64,000 bases of DNA from Thermococcus sp. 2319x1 (GCF_001484685.1 NZ_CP012200.1:428321-492320), one strand, 5' to 3'; positions 47,693 to 57,587 are shown, numbered from the stretch's first letter. A program made the numbers and translations. The notes: generated from the sequence alone by a model not told the origin.

Positions 47693-48396
47693 AATTCAAA
47701 CTTATACGTCAAAGCCGGCCATCTCGGAAGGTATTTCGCAACCTTGATGTATCCCGGCACGAAAACTTCTTCTTTTTCCTTTTCTATTGCCCTCATTATG
47801 GCATCTGCTACCTGCTCTGGTGAGATAGCTCCCTTCGGAGTTTTGTCCCAGAAGGGCGTGGCAACCTGCTTGGGATATACCCTTATGACCTTTATCCCCT
47901 TTTCCCGGAGCTCTTCGCTGAGTGTAAGTGATAAGTAGTGAAGAGCAGCCTTTGCGGCACCATACGCTGGAATTTCAGGAGTTCTAACAAAGGCAACACC
48001 GCTTATTACCATCACAACTTTTCCGCCCCTATGCATAAATGGCAGCAGCTCTTTGGTCATTAAAACCGGGCTTATCGTTAAAACTCTAAACAGCTTTTGG
48101 AGGTCTTCTTCGCTGTGTTCCAAAAGGGGCCTCATTAGGGCAAATCCAGCATTGTTTATCAAGACGTCAACCCTGTTTACCCCCAAATCCTCAAGAGCCT
48201 CCTTAACATCTTTTTCTGCATTTTCTTTGGCCAAGTCTTGGACTACATATTCAAAAGAGTCACCGAATCTGGCTTTAAGCTCCTCCAGTGCTTCTCTGCT
48301 CCTTGCTATCCCCACAACTTGGTAGCCCTTTTTGATTAACCTCTCAACCAAAAGACGGCCGATGCCCTTTGACGCTCCCGTAACTACAGCCAACAT
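47689..48396 (-). CDS. Short-chain dehydrogenase/reductase
   Basis: 235 residues from ATG 48396, preceded by GGTGAGCA. Rossmann TGASKGIG (residues 6-13), NNAG and the catalytic S..Y..K set (VISGVAF, IPAYGAAKAAL). NAD(P)-dependent oxidoreductase of the classical SDR class; substrate unknown. It faces the thiL gene and diverges from the regulator at 48496. Confidence 0.88.
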
Positions 48397-48495
48397 TCTG
48401 CTCACCGTCTAATCTTTTTTGAATCATCCTTGGATATAAGTCTAACTGAAACGGCTTTGGCAAAATTAATAACTTTTGCTTTCCAACTATCTTTG

Positions 48496-49161
48496 ATGCC
48501 TATGAAGAGGATAAAGTTCAAATTTCCCAATTTTTCGGAGCAGTTCTCAGAGTTTAAGTGGTTTATAGAGGCAATAGAATGGGCATATGGAGACACGCAC
48601 TTCATGGTTGGTGACGAGATTATAAAGCTCGTGGAAGTTAAGTTCAAAGAGGAAGCCAATCCCCAAGATATCGTAAATCGCATGAAGAAGCTTCCCTATG
48701 TCGAGGACATCAAGCTGATATCTCTAAAAAACGGTCATTACTACATGTACACACGTGCAAAGCTTCCAAAATACCCGAACTCAGAAGAAGCTTTCGACGT
48801 ACTTGAGCTCCAGAAAAGAGGCTTCGTAATATTCGAGAAAGGTACGATGACACCAGAGGAAAGTTTTCTCTACGTTGTCTGCGAGGAGAATTTCGTCTCA
48901 GAAATTATATCGGTTCTCAAGAAAACCTACAATGCGGAGGTTGTTGGCATAGAAGATTACACGCCAAAGGAGGACATATTCTCAAAGCTCACAGAAAAAC
49001 AGCTAAAAACCCTGTTAGTAGCTTACAAGAGCGGCTACTTCGACAATCCAAGGAGGATAACCCTCCGAGAACTGGCGCAAATACTCGGTCTGAGCCCCTC
49101 AACCGTGAAGGAGCACTTAAGGAAAGCGGAGAGGAAAATCCTTGGGGAATTGATAGGCTAA
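48496..49161 (+). CDS. Bat-like HTH transcriptional regulator
   Basis: 221 residues from ATG 48496 (or 48502); the earlier open frame overlaps the promoter. The C-terminal 50 residues, TEKQLKTLLVAYKSGYFDNP followed by ITLRELAQILGLSPSTVKE, form an HTH_10/bacterio-opsin-activator helix-turn-helix. The N-terminal 160 residues are a two-part alpha/beta sensor-like region. A TATA-like aattaataac near 48464 predicts a leaderless start. Target genes unknown; possibly the neighbouring SDR. Confidence 0.8.
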   Translation: MPMKRIKFKFPNFSEQFSEFKWFIEAIEWAYGDTHFMVGDEIIKLVEVKFKEEANPQDIVNRMKKLPYVEDIKLISLKNGHYYMYTRAKLPKYPNSEEAFDVLELQKRGFVIFEKGTMTPEESFLYVVCEENFVSEIISVLKKTYNAEVVGIEDYTPKEDIFSKLTEKQLKTLLVAYKSGYFDNPRRITLRELAQILGLSPSTVKEHLRKAERKILGELIG

Positions 49162-49163
49162 TT

Positions 49164-49195
49164 TTACCGAAATACTTAAATCTGTTTTTCGGTAA
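49164..49195. promoter_or_regulatory. Inverted repeat around the vapBC promoter
   Basis: TTACCGAAA (49164-49172) and TTTCGGTAA (49187-49195) are perfect 9-bp inverted repeats with 14 bp between them, enclosing a TATA-like atacttaaatc. This is the expected layout of an autoregulatory operator for the ribbon-helix-helix antitoxin encoded just downstream. Confidence 0.65.
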
Positions 49196-49214
49196 TTATC
49201 TACAGGTGAGACTT

Positions 49215-49484
49215 ATGGGGAAGATCAAAACCAGCATTTATATAGATGATAAACTATGGTGGGAGCTCAAAAAAGATGCTGCGGAAGAGAAAAAAGAGCT
49301 AAGTAAGCTTCTTGAAGAGATTATTTCTGAGGGCCTTTTATTGGATGTTGAAAGTGCCTTGGAGAAGATGTTAGAAAAATTCGAGAAAAAAATTGAGTTC
49401 GAACCAGTCCCTGCCAGGGGTTCTGTAAGTGGACTTGTTAGGAGGATGAGAGATGAACGAGAAGACAGCCTACTTGGACAGTAG
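49215..49484 (+). CDS. vapB: VapB-like ribbon-helix-helix antitoxin
   Basis: 89 residues from ATG 49215 after GGTGAGACTT. The N-terminal beta strand and two helices (IKTSIYIDDKLWWELKKDAA) form a ribbon-helix-helix DNA-binding domain; the acidic C-terminal tail (ESALEKMLEKFEKKIEFEP) should wrap the toxin. It overlaps vapC by 32 bp. Confidence 0.8.
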   Translation: MGKIKTSIYIDDKLWWELKKDAAEEKKELSKLLEEIISEGLLLDVESALEKMLEKFEKKIEFEPVPARGSVSGLVRRMRDEREDSLLGQ

Positions 49485-49905
49485 TGCTATAATAAAGCGC
49501 TACATAAAGGAAGAAAACAGCGAAAAAATAGTGGAGCTATACATTAGGGCATATCAAGGTGAAATTAAGCTGGCCTTTAGTTTGTGGAATATAGGAGAAG
49601 TTTTGGGGGTATTGGATAGAGCAAAGAGAATAAAACGGGTTGACAAAGAGAGTTATGAATTAGTTAGAGTCAGATTTCTTTCTGAAGCCCTTAGGATGAA
49701 GAAACTTGGGATACTAAAGATAATTCCGGTCCATGGCTCAATTCTAGCAAATTGTTGGAATCTTTTGGAGAAATATCATATCTACCAGGCGGATGCTATA
49801 CAAATTGAATCCGCAAAGCGAGTAAAGGCTTCTGAATTTTATACAGCGGACAAAAAATTACATCAAATAGCAATCTCAGAAGGACTGAATTCATTTCTTG
49901 TTTAG
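49453..49905 (+). CDS. vapC: VapC PIN-domain toxin
   Basis: 150 residues. PIN nuclease acidic positions: Asp9 in YLDSSAIIK, Glu in NIGEVLGVL, Asp in YQADAIQIES and Asp in FYTADKKLHQ. Overlaps the antitoxin gene, so a single transcript is likely. Substrate RNA unknown. Confidence 0.88.
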   Translation: MNEKTAYLDSSAIIKRYIKEENSEKIVELYIRAYQGEIKLAFSLWNIGEVLGVLDRAKRIKRVDKESYELVRVRFLSEALRMKKLGILKIIPVHGSILANCWNLLEKYHIYQADAIQIESAKRVKASEFYTADKKLHQIAISEGLNSFLV

Positions 49906-49912
49906 GCAGAGG

Positions 49913-49928
49913 CCCGCACATGTGCGGG
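49913..49928. terminator. Perfect palindromic GC hairpin after vapC
   Basis: CCCGCACATGTGCGGG is a perfect 16-bp palindrome 8 bp after the vapC stop, within an otherwise AT-rich gap before the ABC gene. It may be a terminator or processing stem; no T-run follows directly (ggttaactataac), so this is tentative. Confidence 0.35.
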
Positions 49929-49973
49929 GTTAACTATAACTACTTCAAAGCCCTATTTTAAATTGGTGGAAGC

Positions 49974-50825
49974 ATGCCTGTGATTGAGGTTAAGAATGTT
50001 AGAAAGTATTACGGCGATGTTAGGGGTGTTGAGAACCTCAGCTTCGAGGTCGGGGAAGGGGAAATCTACGGCTTTCTTGGACCAAACGGGGCCGGAAAAA
50101 CAACCACCGTCAAAATCCTCGTCAAGATAATCAGGGACTACGAAGGAACGATCAGGGTTCTCGGAAAAGACCTGCGCGAGTGGGGCAAGGATTACTACAA
50201 CAGAATCGGCGTCTCCTTTGAGTTTCCAGCGGTTTACTCCCGATTAACGGCCCTCGAAAACCTTGAGTTCTTCGCGAGCTTCTACAAAAAGCACCTCGAT
50301 CCGATGGAAGTGCTCAAGATGGTTGGCCTTGATAAAGAAGCAGACCAGCTTGTTGCCGGGTTTTCCAAGGGCATGAAGAAAAAGCTTGATCTGGCGAGAG
50401 CTCTACTTCCAGATCCAGACATACTCTTCCTCGACGAGCCACTTGAGGGCCTCGACCCGGCGAGCGCGAGAAAGTTCAAAGACCTCCTCCTTGAAATGAG
50501 GGAAAGCGGAAAGACGATTTTTCTAACCACGCACAACATGTACGTCGCTGATGAGCTTTGCGACAGGGTTGCCTTCATCGTTGACGGCTCCGTAAGGTTG
50601 GTTGACAACCCGGGCGAGCTCAAGGTGAAGATGGGGAAGAGGCTCGTTAAGATCGAGTACGTGGCGAGCAACGGGGTGAAAACGGCGGAGTTCCCGCTCG
50701 AGGGCATCGGCCAAAACGAGGAGTTCCTGAAGGTTCTGAAGGACCACGAGATAAGGAGAATCAACACGGAGGAGCCTACCTTAGAAGAGATATTCCTCAA
50801 GGTAACCGGGAGGCGGCTCGTATGA
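49974..50825 (+). CDS. ABC transporter ATP-binding protein
   Basis: 283 residues. Walker A GPNGAGKTT (residues about 37-45), signature FSKGMKKKL and Walker B PDILFLDEP. The C-terminal 80 residues are an extension typical of ABC-2 type exporters. GGTGG lies before the ATG. Overlaps the first permease by ATGA. Confidence 0.92.
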   Translation: MPVIEVKNVRKYYGDVRGVENLSFEVGEGEIYGFLGPNGAGKTTTVKILVKIIRDYEGTIRVLGKDLREWGKDYYNRIGVSFEFPAVYSRLTALENLEFFASFYKKHLDPMEVLKMVGLDKEADQLVAGFSKGMKKKLDLARALLPDPDILFLDEPLEGLDPASARKFKDLLLEMRESGKTIFLTTHNMYVADELCDRVAFIVDGSVRLVDNPGELKVKMGKRLVKIEYVASNGVKTAEFPLEGIGQNEEFLKVLKDHEIRRINTEEPTLEEIFLKVTGRRLV

Positions 50826-51523
50826 TGAAGAACCTGCTGAAGACGAACTTCGTCATCGGGGTGAGGAGTTATGTCTACCCCATATACGTGCTCATAGGCC
50901 TCGCCTACGGTTTAATGCTCATGGCGTTTCCAGAGCAGTACCTCCCGGCGATGGTGCCAATATTCCTCCTCTTCGAGCCTGGGCTTGTCGGGTTCATGTT
51001 CGTGGGCACGGAGATATTCGCGGAGAAGAAGGATGGTGCAATAGGAGCCTTAGCAGTGACTCCAATAGAATGGAGGAACTATATTCTGGCAAAAACGGTC
51101 ATAATGAGCGTTCTCTCGGTGGTTGGTGCCGTGTTTATAATGGGCATCGGCACACGCTCCCTCAACGGGCTTTCCTACATCATCTTGGGAGTCCTCCTGT
51201 GCTCCATAGTTTACACCCTCCTCGGAATAGCCATATCGGCGAAGTACCGCGACCTTGATGAGTACTTCGTCCCAATATTGGCCGTCATGGTGGTTTCGCT
51301 ACTTCCCTTTGCCCATTATCACGGCTACCTGACGCACTCAATCTGGAAAGCCCTCTACATTGTTCCCAGCTACCCAGCACTTTATTTCTTCAAGGCACCC
51401 TTTGAGGAGATTTCAAGGGGCACCCTGGCGCTTTCAGGAATAGCTTTGCTCCTCTGGTCGGCTATAGCATATCACCTCGCTAAAATAAGGTTTTACAAAT
51501 ATGCTGTGGAGGGATTGAGATGA
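50822..51523 (+). CDS. ABC-2 type permease A
   Basis: About 233 residues (ATG 50822, or 50825) with six hydrophobic helices and the fluoroquinolone-export-like layout (MFVGTEIFAEKKDGAIGALA). Coupled to the ATPase and to the second permease by 4-bp overlaps. Substrate unknown. Confidence 0.82.
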   Translation: MMKNLLKTNFVIGVRSYVYPIYVLIGLAYGLMLMAFPEQYLPAMVPIFLLFEPGLVGFMFVGTEIFAEKKDGAIGALAVTPIEWRNYILAKTVIMSVLSVVGAVFIMGIGTRSLNGLSYIILGVLLCSIVYTLLGIAISAKYRDLDEYFVPILAVMVVSLLPFAHYHGYLTHSIWKALYIVPSYPALYFFKAPFEEISRGTLALSGIALLLWSAIAYHLAKIRFYKYAVEGLR

Positions 51524-52224
51524 GTTTTGTCAAAAAGTTTGGAGCCATTTACAAGACCGACCTCAAGCTTTTAAGGAGGGATCCGATGCTGCTGTACAGC
51601 GTTGCCATGACGCTCGTCCTCCTCCTCATCGTCCGCTACTTCAAAGACCGTGTGGGAGTTTATTACTCCCTCCTGGCCCTCGTAGTGCTGGTGCTCATTC
51701 CCATGATATTCGGCATGTTGCCAGGCTTTATGATGGCCGACGAGAAGGAGGAAAAGACGGTTCAGGCATTGAAAGTTATCCCCATCTCGAGCGAGGCTTT
51801 TTTAGCGTATAGGCTGACCTGGGCTTCAATAGTAGTGGCTGTATTTACTTTCGTTGCCCCCTATATACTCGACATAGAAATACCCCAAAAGGGCCTCTTA
51901 GCTCTAATGACGCTCTTCCTCTTCGAGGCATGGACGTACGGCCTCATGATATCCTCGCTCTCCGAGTCAAGGATGCAGGCATTAACGGTGAGCAAAGTCC
52001 TCGGCTGGCTGCTCTTCCTGCCCCCGGCGATAAAGCTCATCGTCGTGTGGAGAAACCTCTCAACGGACTGGAGCAAGTTCACAGCTTTCCTCCCAACTTA
52101 CTGGCTCTATAAGGTCTTTGAGGAAATATCACTTAACGACTACAGCAATTTCCCAATAGCTCTTGCGGTGCATCTGGCGTGGCTGATACCTTTGGTGGTG
52201 ATGTTTAGGAAGAGAGTGCTGTAA
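51520..52224 (+). CDS. ABC-2 type permease B
   Basis: 234 residues with about six hydrophobic helices and the motif DEKEEKTVQALKVIPIS typical of ABC-2 exporter subunits. With permease A and the ATPase it forms a complete heterodimeric exporter. The gene ends 45 bp before the decayed secreted-protein gene. Confidence 0.8.
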   Translation: MSFVKKFGAIYKTDLKLLRRDPMLLYSVAMTLVLLLIVRYFKDRVGVYYSLLALVVLVLIPMIFGMLPGFMMADEKEEKTVQALKVIPISSEAFLAYRLTWASIVVAVFTFVAPYILDIEIPQKGLLALMTLFLFEAWTYGLMISSLSESRMQALTVSKVLGWLLFLPPAIKLIVVWRNLSTDWSKFTAFLPTYWLYKVFEEISLNDYSNFPIALAVHLAWLIPLVVMFRKRVL

Positions 52225-52268
52225 AGGGGTATCCATTTTTTGCTTGCTATTTCTTGTAGTCATGGTTT

Positions 52269-53415
52269 ATGCTTGGGGTGCTACTCGGGAGTTTATTTTT
52301 TATTGCGACAGAACCGAGCAGTAACACTCCTAAGCTGGGAGAAAGAGATGATGTTCAAGTAGAGACACTGAATTTCCAGAGCCATACGGTTTTCCCGCTC
52401 TACGGCACCCTGGAAAAGCCTCTAACACCAGCGCTAATCTCTTAAAAAATGAAGAGTATAATGGAATTAAGTAAAAGCAGGTATAAAATGTATGCAATCC
52501 CTATTGAAACTCCCGGCACCAATATAATCGGATATGGAGTAAAAATATCTCAAGATGGCTCAGTGGAAGTCAACATCCAGAGAGTGGTGGCAGATGGAAT
52601 CATAAACATCACTAAAATTCACGAAAACCTTAAGAAATGGGCAAAAGAACCCTTTCAGAGAGCTCCGGATATAAAAGCGGAGCGTCCTATTGGAACTCCA
52701 CATGGATACGAGGTAAAAGCTATAAAAAGCGATGGGACAGAAACCATGCTTGCCAGGGCACATCAGAGCCGTACTGACGTAACTTTGGTGCCGTGAAAGA
52801 TGAAGTTTTTTATCCCCCATATGGAGACATTTATGCAAAAGCTTACTACTGGGGGCTCTGGAATGACAATGATCCCATAGGGAGTATTTTATGGTAGCAG
52901 GCGATCAATATGGGACGTGGGCTTATTATAGAAGCGACCCGGGGTATGAGTTAAAAAATGAGTGGGGCTACTCCAATTATTTGCCCTATAGGAACTACAA
53001 AGGAAGCGTATATCATAAATGGAAGTTGGAAACGAGCCTTCTCCCGAACTTGGAAGAAGTTGGACCGGGAACTCCTTTGGATGGTCCAGCGACTTACCAG
53101 CTGTCGATAGGATATGGAGGAGTTTCTTTGCCTTTAGTAGTTGTGGTTCCGAGTTATGGTATGTATACGGCTGTTGATCAAGGTGGAGCGGGAGTTAAGT
53201 GGGGGCTCAACTTTGATATGTACTCCAATTCAGGAAAATACTCTTTTCAGACGAGAGTGGCATCAGTGGGAAGCGTAAGCGAAAGTGCCCTCAGGGATGG
53301 CCGGTGGCACAGCATTGTTGAAATAGACTACGAAGTTACGTTTGCCAATCCACTACATATTTCCGACTCTGGTACTGCTCATGTCGGCTGGGTTTGGATG
53401 ATAAAAGTTGGCTGA
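52269..53415 (+). pseudogene. Decayed gene for a secreted protein
   Basis: An ATG at 52269 opens a signal-peptide-like stretch (MLGVLLGSLFFIATEPSSNT), ended by an in-frame TAA at 52443. The same frame resumes (KSIMELSKSRYKMYAIPIET, NIIGYGVKISQDGS) to a stop at 52796. A second frame carries KDEVFYPPYGDIYAKAYYWG to about 52880, and a third (VAGDQYGTWAYYRSDPGY) to 53415. Joined, they would encode about 380 residues of an extracellular protein rich in Tyr, Trp and Gly. One stop and two frameshifts indicate a pseudogene; the family is not recognised. Confidence 0.65.
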
Positions 53416-53586
53416 TAAGGTTTGAAATGTGTTTAGAGATTTTTCCCTTTCTATTTTTGGGGTAGACCGCCTAAAAGAGGAGTAGGAATAACACTGATTA
53501 CTCCTGTTCTAACTTTATACAGCCACATTTTCTTCCTGAACCAAAAGCTTAAACTATAGTAAGTGCTATTTTAGAATGGTGGTTTT

Positions 53587-54633
53587 ATGAGAGAGGCTAT
53601 GTACTGGGAGCCCTTAGAGGGCAACAGGGTGAGATGTTACTTATGCCCCTTGAACTGTCTTATAGATGAAGGGCAAAGGGGTTCCTGCAGGGTTAGGAAG
53701 AACATTGGCGGTAAGCTTTACACCCTTAATTATGGGAAGGTATCCTCTATGGCTGCCGATCCGATTGAAAAGAAGCCGCTCTTCCACTTCTATCCCGGCT
53801 CTTGTGCATTCTCTATAGGCACAGTTGGGTGTAACATGCACTGCATCCACTGCCAGAACTGGGAGATAAGCCAAGCTGATGAGACTTTCCCCTACTTGGA
53901 GGATGCCACTTCAGAGGCTGTAGTGAGATTGGCCAAGCATTACGGATGCAAGAGCATAGCTTACACGTACAACGAGCCGACGATATGGTATGAATTCGTT
54001 CTCGAAACTTCAAAGCTCGCCAAAAGAGAAGGCCTCAAGAACATTCTCGTGACGAACGGCTACATAAACGAGGAACCCTTTAGGGAGTTAGCCCCCTACA
54101 TTGATGCAATGAACATAGACATAAAGGCATTCAAAGATGAGTTTTACAGAAAGATCTCGAAGGTGCCAAGTTTGGAGCCGAGCAAGAGGACTGCTGTTAT
54201 GGCCAAGAAGGAGTTTGGGATTCACGTTGAGCTTACATACCTCATAATACCAACGCTAAATGACAGCGAAGATGAGATAAGAGCTTTTGCGAGATGGGTG
54301 GTTGGGGAGCTTGGTGATGATACACCGGTGCACTTCTCACGCTTTTTCCCCCATTATAAGCTTCTCACGTTGCCTCCAACGCCGGTTGAGACCATTGAAA
54401 AGGCCTATCGCATAGCTAGAGCGGAAGGGTTGAAGTTCGTCTACATTGGTAATGTCCCGGGCCATGAGGGGGAAAACACCTACTGCCCAAAGTGTGGAAA
54501 ACCTTTAATAGTCAGGTGGGGCTTTACGATAGAGGAGTACCACATAAAGGATGGAAAGTGTGAATACTGTGGTGAGCCAATACCGATAATTGGCGAATAT
54601 AAGAAAAGACATTACGGAGGAATGTGGTGGTAA
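53587..54633 (+). CDS. amrS: AmmeMemoRadiSam-type radical SAM enzyme (AmrS)
   Basis: 348 residues. Cys82, Cys86 and Cys89 in GCNMHCIHCQ bind the SAM cluster; an additional set CYLCPLNC at 17-24 and CPKCG..CEYCG near the C-terminus mark AmrS proteins. AYTYNEPTIWYEF and IDIKAFKDEFYRKI are family motifs. The chemistry is not established. The two partners (MEMO and AMMECR1) are not adjacent here. Confidence 0.88.
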   Translation: MREAMYWEPLEGNRVRCYLCPLNCLIDEGQRGSCRVRKNIGGKLYTLNYGKVSSMAADPIEKKPLFHFYPGSCAFSIGTVGCNMHCIHCQNWEISQADETFPYLEDATSEAVVRLAKHYGCKSIAYTYNEPTIWYEFVLETSKLAKREGLKNILVTNGYINEEPFRELAPYIDAMNIDIKAFKDEFYRKISKVPSLEPSKRTAVMAKKEFGIHVELTYLIIPTLNDSEDEIRAFARWVVGELGDDTPVHFSRFFPHYKLLTLPPTPVETIEKAYRIARAEGLKFVYIGNVPGHEGENTYCPKCGKPLIVRWGFTIEEYHIKDGKCEYCGEPIPIIGEYKKRHYGGMWW

Positions 54634-54634
54634 T

Positions 54635-55459
54635 ATGGCAACAATGAGGGTTAGATTCTATATAGAGGCGCTCTCAAACCATAAGAAAGCTTTGGAAAGG
54701 GCCGTTGAGGAAATCATAACGTCCCTAAAGAATGAGACCAACGTAAAGGTTGAGAACATAAGAGCCGAGGATGTCCTTGAAAACCCTGAAGAGGAGATGC
54801 TCAAATACTCAAGCATGGTTGAGGCTGAGCTGGAGGGTTCTTTTGAAGAAATAGTGAAAGCCACCATGAAGTATGCCCCCGCAATAGTTGAGGTAATATC
54901 CCCGGCTAAAATTGAAACAGATGCCAAAGACCTTATGAGAATCCTTGGGGAAGTTTCTTTATTCATGGGCAAGCTCATGGAGAAGTTTGGGGGCCTTGTG
55001 GCATACCCATCGCTTGATGAGATTCCAAAGCCAAAAGTGGGCTACAGCAGGGAAGAGATTGAAGATATGATAATCGACGGCAAAGAAATTCTCTACCGCT
55101 TCGTTATTGAGACCTACGGGAAGGGCAAAGGGGAGATAGAGGAAACCATGCTGAAGGCCTTCGCATATGAGGGCTGTAAGATAAACAAAATAATTGTGAA
55201 GGTGCAGGAAGAAAGGGATGAAAGAGTCTACGCCCTTGTTGCGAGTGAGCTGATATCACCTTTTGAGGTTCTCTTCCAGCTTACGGCAAAATATGCACCG
55301 GTCGCAATATCGATAATCGAGCCGGAGATAGTTGACATATCTGCAACGGAGCTTCAAAATGCCCTAACCGATTTGGGTGGTTTTGTCCACGAACTCATCC
55401 ACAGGCCGCTTAAGAAAAAGCTTATAGAGAAGGACACCTTCAAGTTCAAGCTCTCCTGA
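54635..55459 (+). CDS. Conserved Thermococcales hypothetical protein
   Basis: 274 residues from ATG 54635, one base after the amrS stop. It contains two related halves: an alpha/beta unit (RFYIEALSNHKKALERAVEE) and a second unit beginning GKEILYRFVIETYGKG, each with charged helices. No known domain recognised. Its tight spacing to amrS suggests shared transcription. Confidence 0.6.
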   Translation: MATMRVRFYIEALSNHKKALERAVEEIITSLKNETNVKVENIRAEDVLENPEEEMLKYSSMVEAELEGSFEEIVKATMKYAPAIVEVISPAKIETDAKDLMRILGEVSLFMGKLMEKFGGLVAYPSLDEIPKPKVGYSREEIEDMIIDGKEILYRFVIETYGKGKGEIEETMLKAFAYEGCKINKIIVKVQEERDERVYALVASELISPFEVLFQLTAKYAPVAISIIEPEIVDISATELQNALTDLGGFVHELIHRPLKKKLIEKDTFKFKLS

Positions 55460-55655
55460 GCCTTTAATCTGTCGGAGGAAAAGATTATAAGCAGAGGCCA
55501 TCATTGCTGGTAGGGAATCTACTGCCATCTTCAACTCTTGTCGAGATATTATCGGCAAAAGGCGAATTGAGTGTAGGCATTAGGTAAATGCCACTTTTGG
55601 CCATCGGAGGAAAAAGACTGCTTTTCTAATCGTTAGAAAGGGTCTGAAAGCGAAA

Positions 55656-55664
55656 AGTATATAA
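55656..55664 (+). promoter_or_regulatory. Strong promoter of the S-layer gene
   Basis: cgaaaagtatataaacccc (BRE plus TATA at 55656-55664), followed by a predicted transcript start near 55687. The leader contains a TAGGGG-tttag-CCCCTA hairpin at 55703-55719 and a GGAGGTG ribosome site before the ATG. The 283-bp gap upstream otherwise holds nothing I can support. Confidence 0.7.
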
Positions 55665-55742
55665 ACCCCAAGGCACCTATAGGTAATGAAGAATACCATA
55701 GCTAGGGGTTTAGCCCCTACAAGGTATCGGAGGTGTGAAGAC

Positions 55743-57542
55743 ATGAAGGTAAGGAAGATCGCGGCCCTTGCAGTTGGTGCCGCAATGGTTGGAGCAACCC
55801 TTGGATACGCAAATGCTGCAATGCCGGGAAAGGAGTTCTTTGTTAAGGATGGAATGCCAAACGTTAAAATCGTAGTCGGTGCAAACGCACCATCAACTAT
55901 GGACGTCGCCTCAGCGGCAGACATAGCCCTTGCAATTGGAAGCTTACTCTACACATCTGAGGAAGTCAAGGCAAGCGGAGTTAGTGTTGTAGTTAAGAAA
56001 GACATCACAGACGACCCAGACGACATTACAATCTACAAGTACTTCTACTCAACAGTTAAAGGTCCAATAACTGCCGAGGAATGGTCAGACTTGCCAGGAG
56101 ACTACTGGTGGAATGGAAGTGCCTACAACGGTTCCTATGATGACTGGGTAGCTGCTTACCAAACCCTCCCATGGATGTACGAAGTAGAAGACATGGATGG
56201 GATAGATGAGGACTTCAAAGTTGACTGGGACTTCTCGATTGACGAAATACACCTAATACCAACTGATCCAGATGATTGGGATGAAAACGATATCGACCAA
56301 CCACCAAAAGACGCGAAGCTCCAAATTCCAAAAGGAGCATTCAAAGTTCTCCTGAACTACACAATCTCAAACTGGTCAGTGGAAGTTGACCTCGGAAAGG
56401 ACAGCCAGTGGGGAATCCCATACTCAGAGAGCTTTAACATAATAGATGATGACAAACCAGACCCAAATGAGATAGCAGATGAGTACGACGTTGATCCAAG
56501 TGACGTTAAAATAAACTTCAAAGGCTACGTGTACGAAGGAGTAGCTTCAGGAGATACATTTACCGTTCTTGGCAATAGTTACTATGTGCTCAATGTTATT
56601 GACAAAGCCTTTGAATACGGTAAGGATCACGGCGAAGTCTGGTTCAGGCTTGGAGACATCAAGGACTACGACGGCTACAAGGTTAAGGCCGTTGACATAA
56701 GCGTTTACGAGAACAGAGCACTGGTAGAGGTCACAAGCCCAAATGGAATTGACCAGCTCGTTATACTCAAGAAGGACGAAGAGAAGGATGTCTTTGGTAA
56801 CGGTGGAATAATCCTTACCCTTACCGACACATTCGTTGGTATCGACAGCAACTTGATTGCTACAATTCAAGTAGTTACAAATAAGAAGAAGATTGAAAGC
56901 GGTGACGAGTTAGTGGCTGGGTGGAAAGCAGAGATTACTACTGGCACAAACAGTGATGGAGACAAAGTCATCAAGTGGATAACACTAAGCAATGCAGATG
57001 ACATCGAAGAAAAGACTGTAGACGTCTTAGGAAAATACAAAGTCTACTACAAGCTCCAAACATGGACCAAAGACGAAGCAGATGCTAACTATGACATTAA
57101 TGATGATGGTGACAAGAAAGACGAGTTAATGACTGCAAAAGCTATGATTGTAATTGAACCAACAGAGAGAGTATATGAGACCAAGGAGCTTGCAGTTGGT
57201 GGCGAGCTTGACGGATGGATAATCGAGTCAATCAAGGGCGAAACCTACACCAAGGTTACACCAATGGTCCCAACAGAGCCAATCACAGTCCTTGACACCG
57301 AAGTTGACGTCAACGCAGTTGACAGCAACCTCATCCTCGTCGGTGGACCAGTTGCAAACGCAATCACCAAGTACCTCGTTGACCAAGGACTAAGCACAGT
57401 TGACTGGAAGAACAGCGATGGCGACCTAGAGTACATCGAAGATGCATTCGGAACATTCGACGTCCTCATCGTTGCCGGTAAGGACAGGTACGCCACAAGA
57501 GAAGCAGCCAAAGAGCTTATGCAATACTTGGCTCAACTCTGA
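55743..57542 (+). CDS. slp: S-layer protein
   Basis: 599 residues from ATG 55743 (GGAGGTGTGAAGAC), with a signal peptide cut after GYANA. The middle is highly acidic (many Asp), and the C-terminal region VLDTEVDVNAVDSNLILVGG, then AGKDRYATREAAKEL, is conserved in Thermococcus S-layer proteins. It forms the outer lattice of the cell. Strong promoter and hairpin leader suggest high expression. Confidence 0.93.
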   Translation: MKVRKIAALAVGAAMVGATLGYANAAMPGKEFFVKDGMPNVKIVVGANAPSTMDVASAADIALAIGSLLYTSEEVKASGVSVVVKKDITDDPDDITIYKYFYSTVKGPITAEEWSDLPGDYWWNGSAYNGSYDDWVAAYQTLPWMYEVEDMDGIDEDFKVDWDFSIDEIHLIPTDPDDWDENDIDQPPKDAKLQIPKGAFKVLLNYTISNWSVEVDLGKDSQWGIPYSESFNIIDDDKPDPNEIADEYDVDPSDVKINFKGYVYEGVASGDTFTVLGNSYYVLNVIDKAFEYGKDHGEVWFRLGDIKDYDGYKVKAVDISVYENRALVEVTSPNGIDQLVILKKDEEKDVFGNGGIILTLTDTFVGIDSNLIATIQVVTNKKKIESGDELVAGWKAEITTGTNSDGDKVIKWITLSNADDIEEKTVDVLGKYKVYYKLQTWTKDEADANYDINDDGDKKDELMTAKAMIVIEPTERVYETKELAVGGELDGWIIESIKGETYTKVTPMVPTEPITVLDTEVDVNAVDSNLILVGGPVANAITKYLVDQGLSTVDWKNSDGDLEYIEDAFGTFDVLIVAGKDRYATREAAKELMQYLAQL

Positions 57543-57587
57543 AGCCTTTTCCTTCTTTTTTAATTAACTTTTCTGGAGGTTTTGAGA

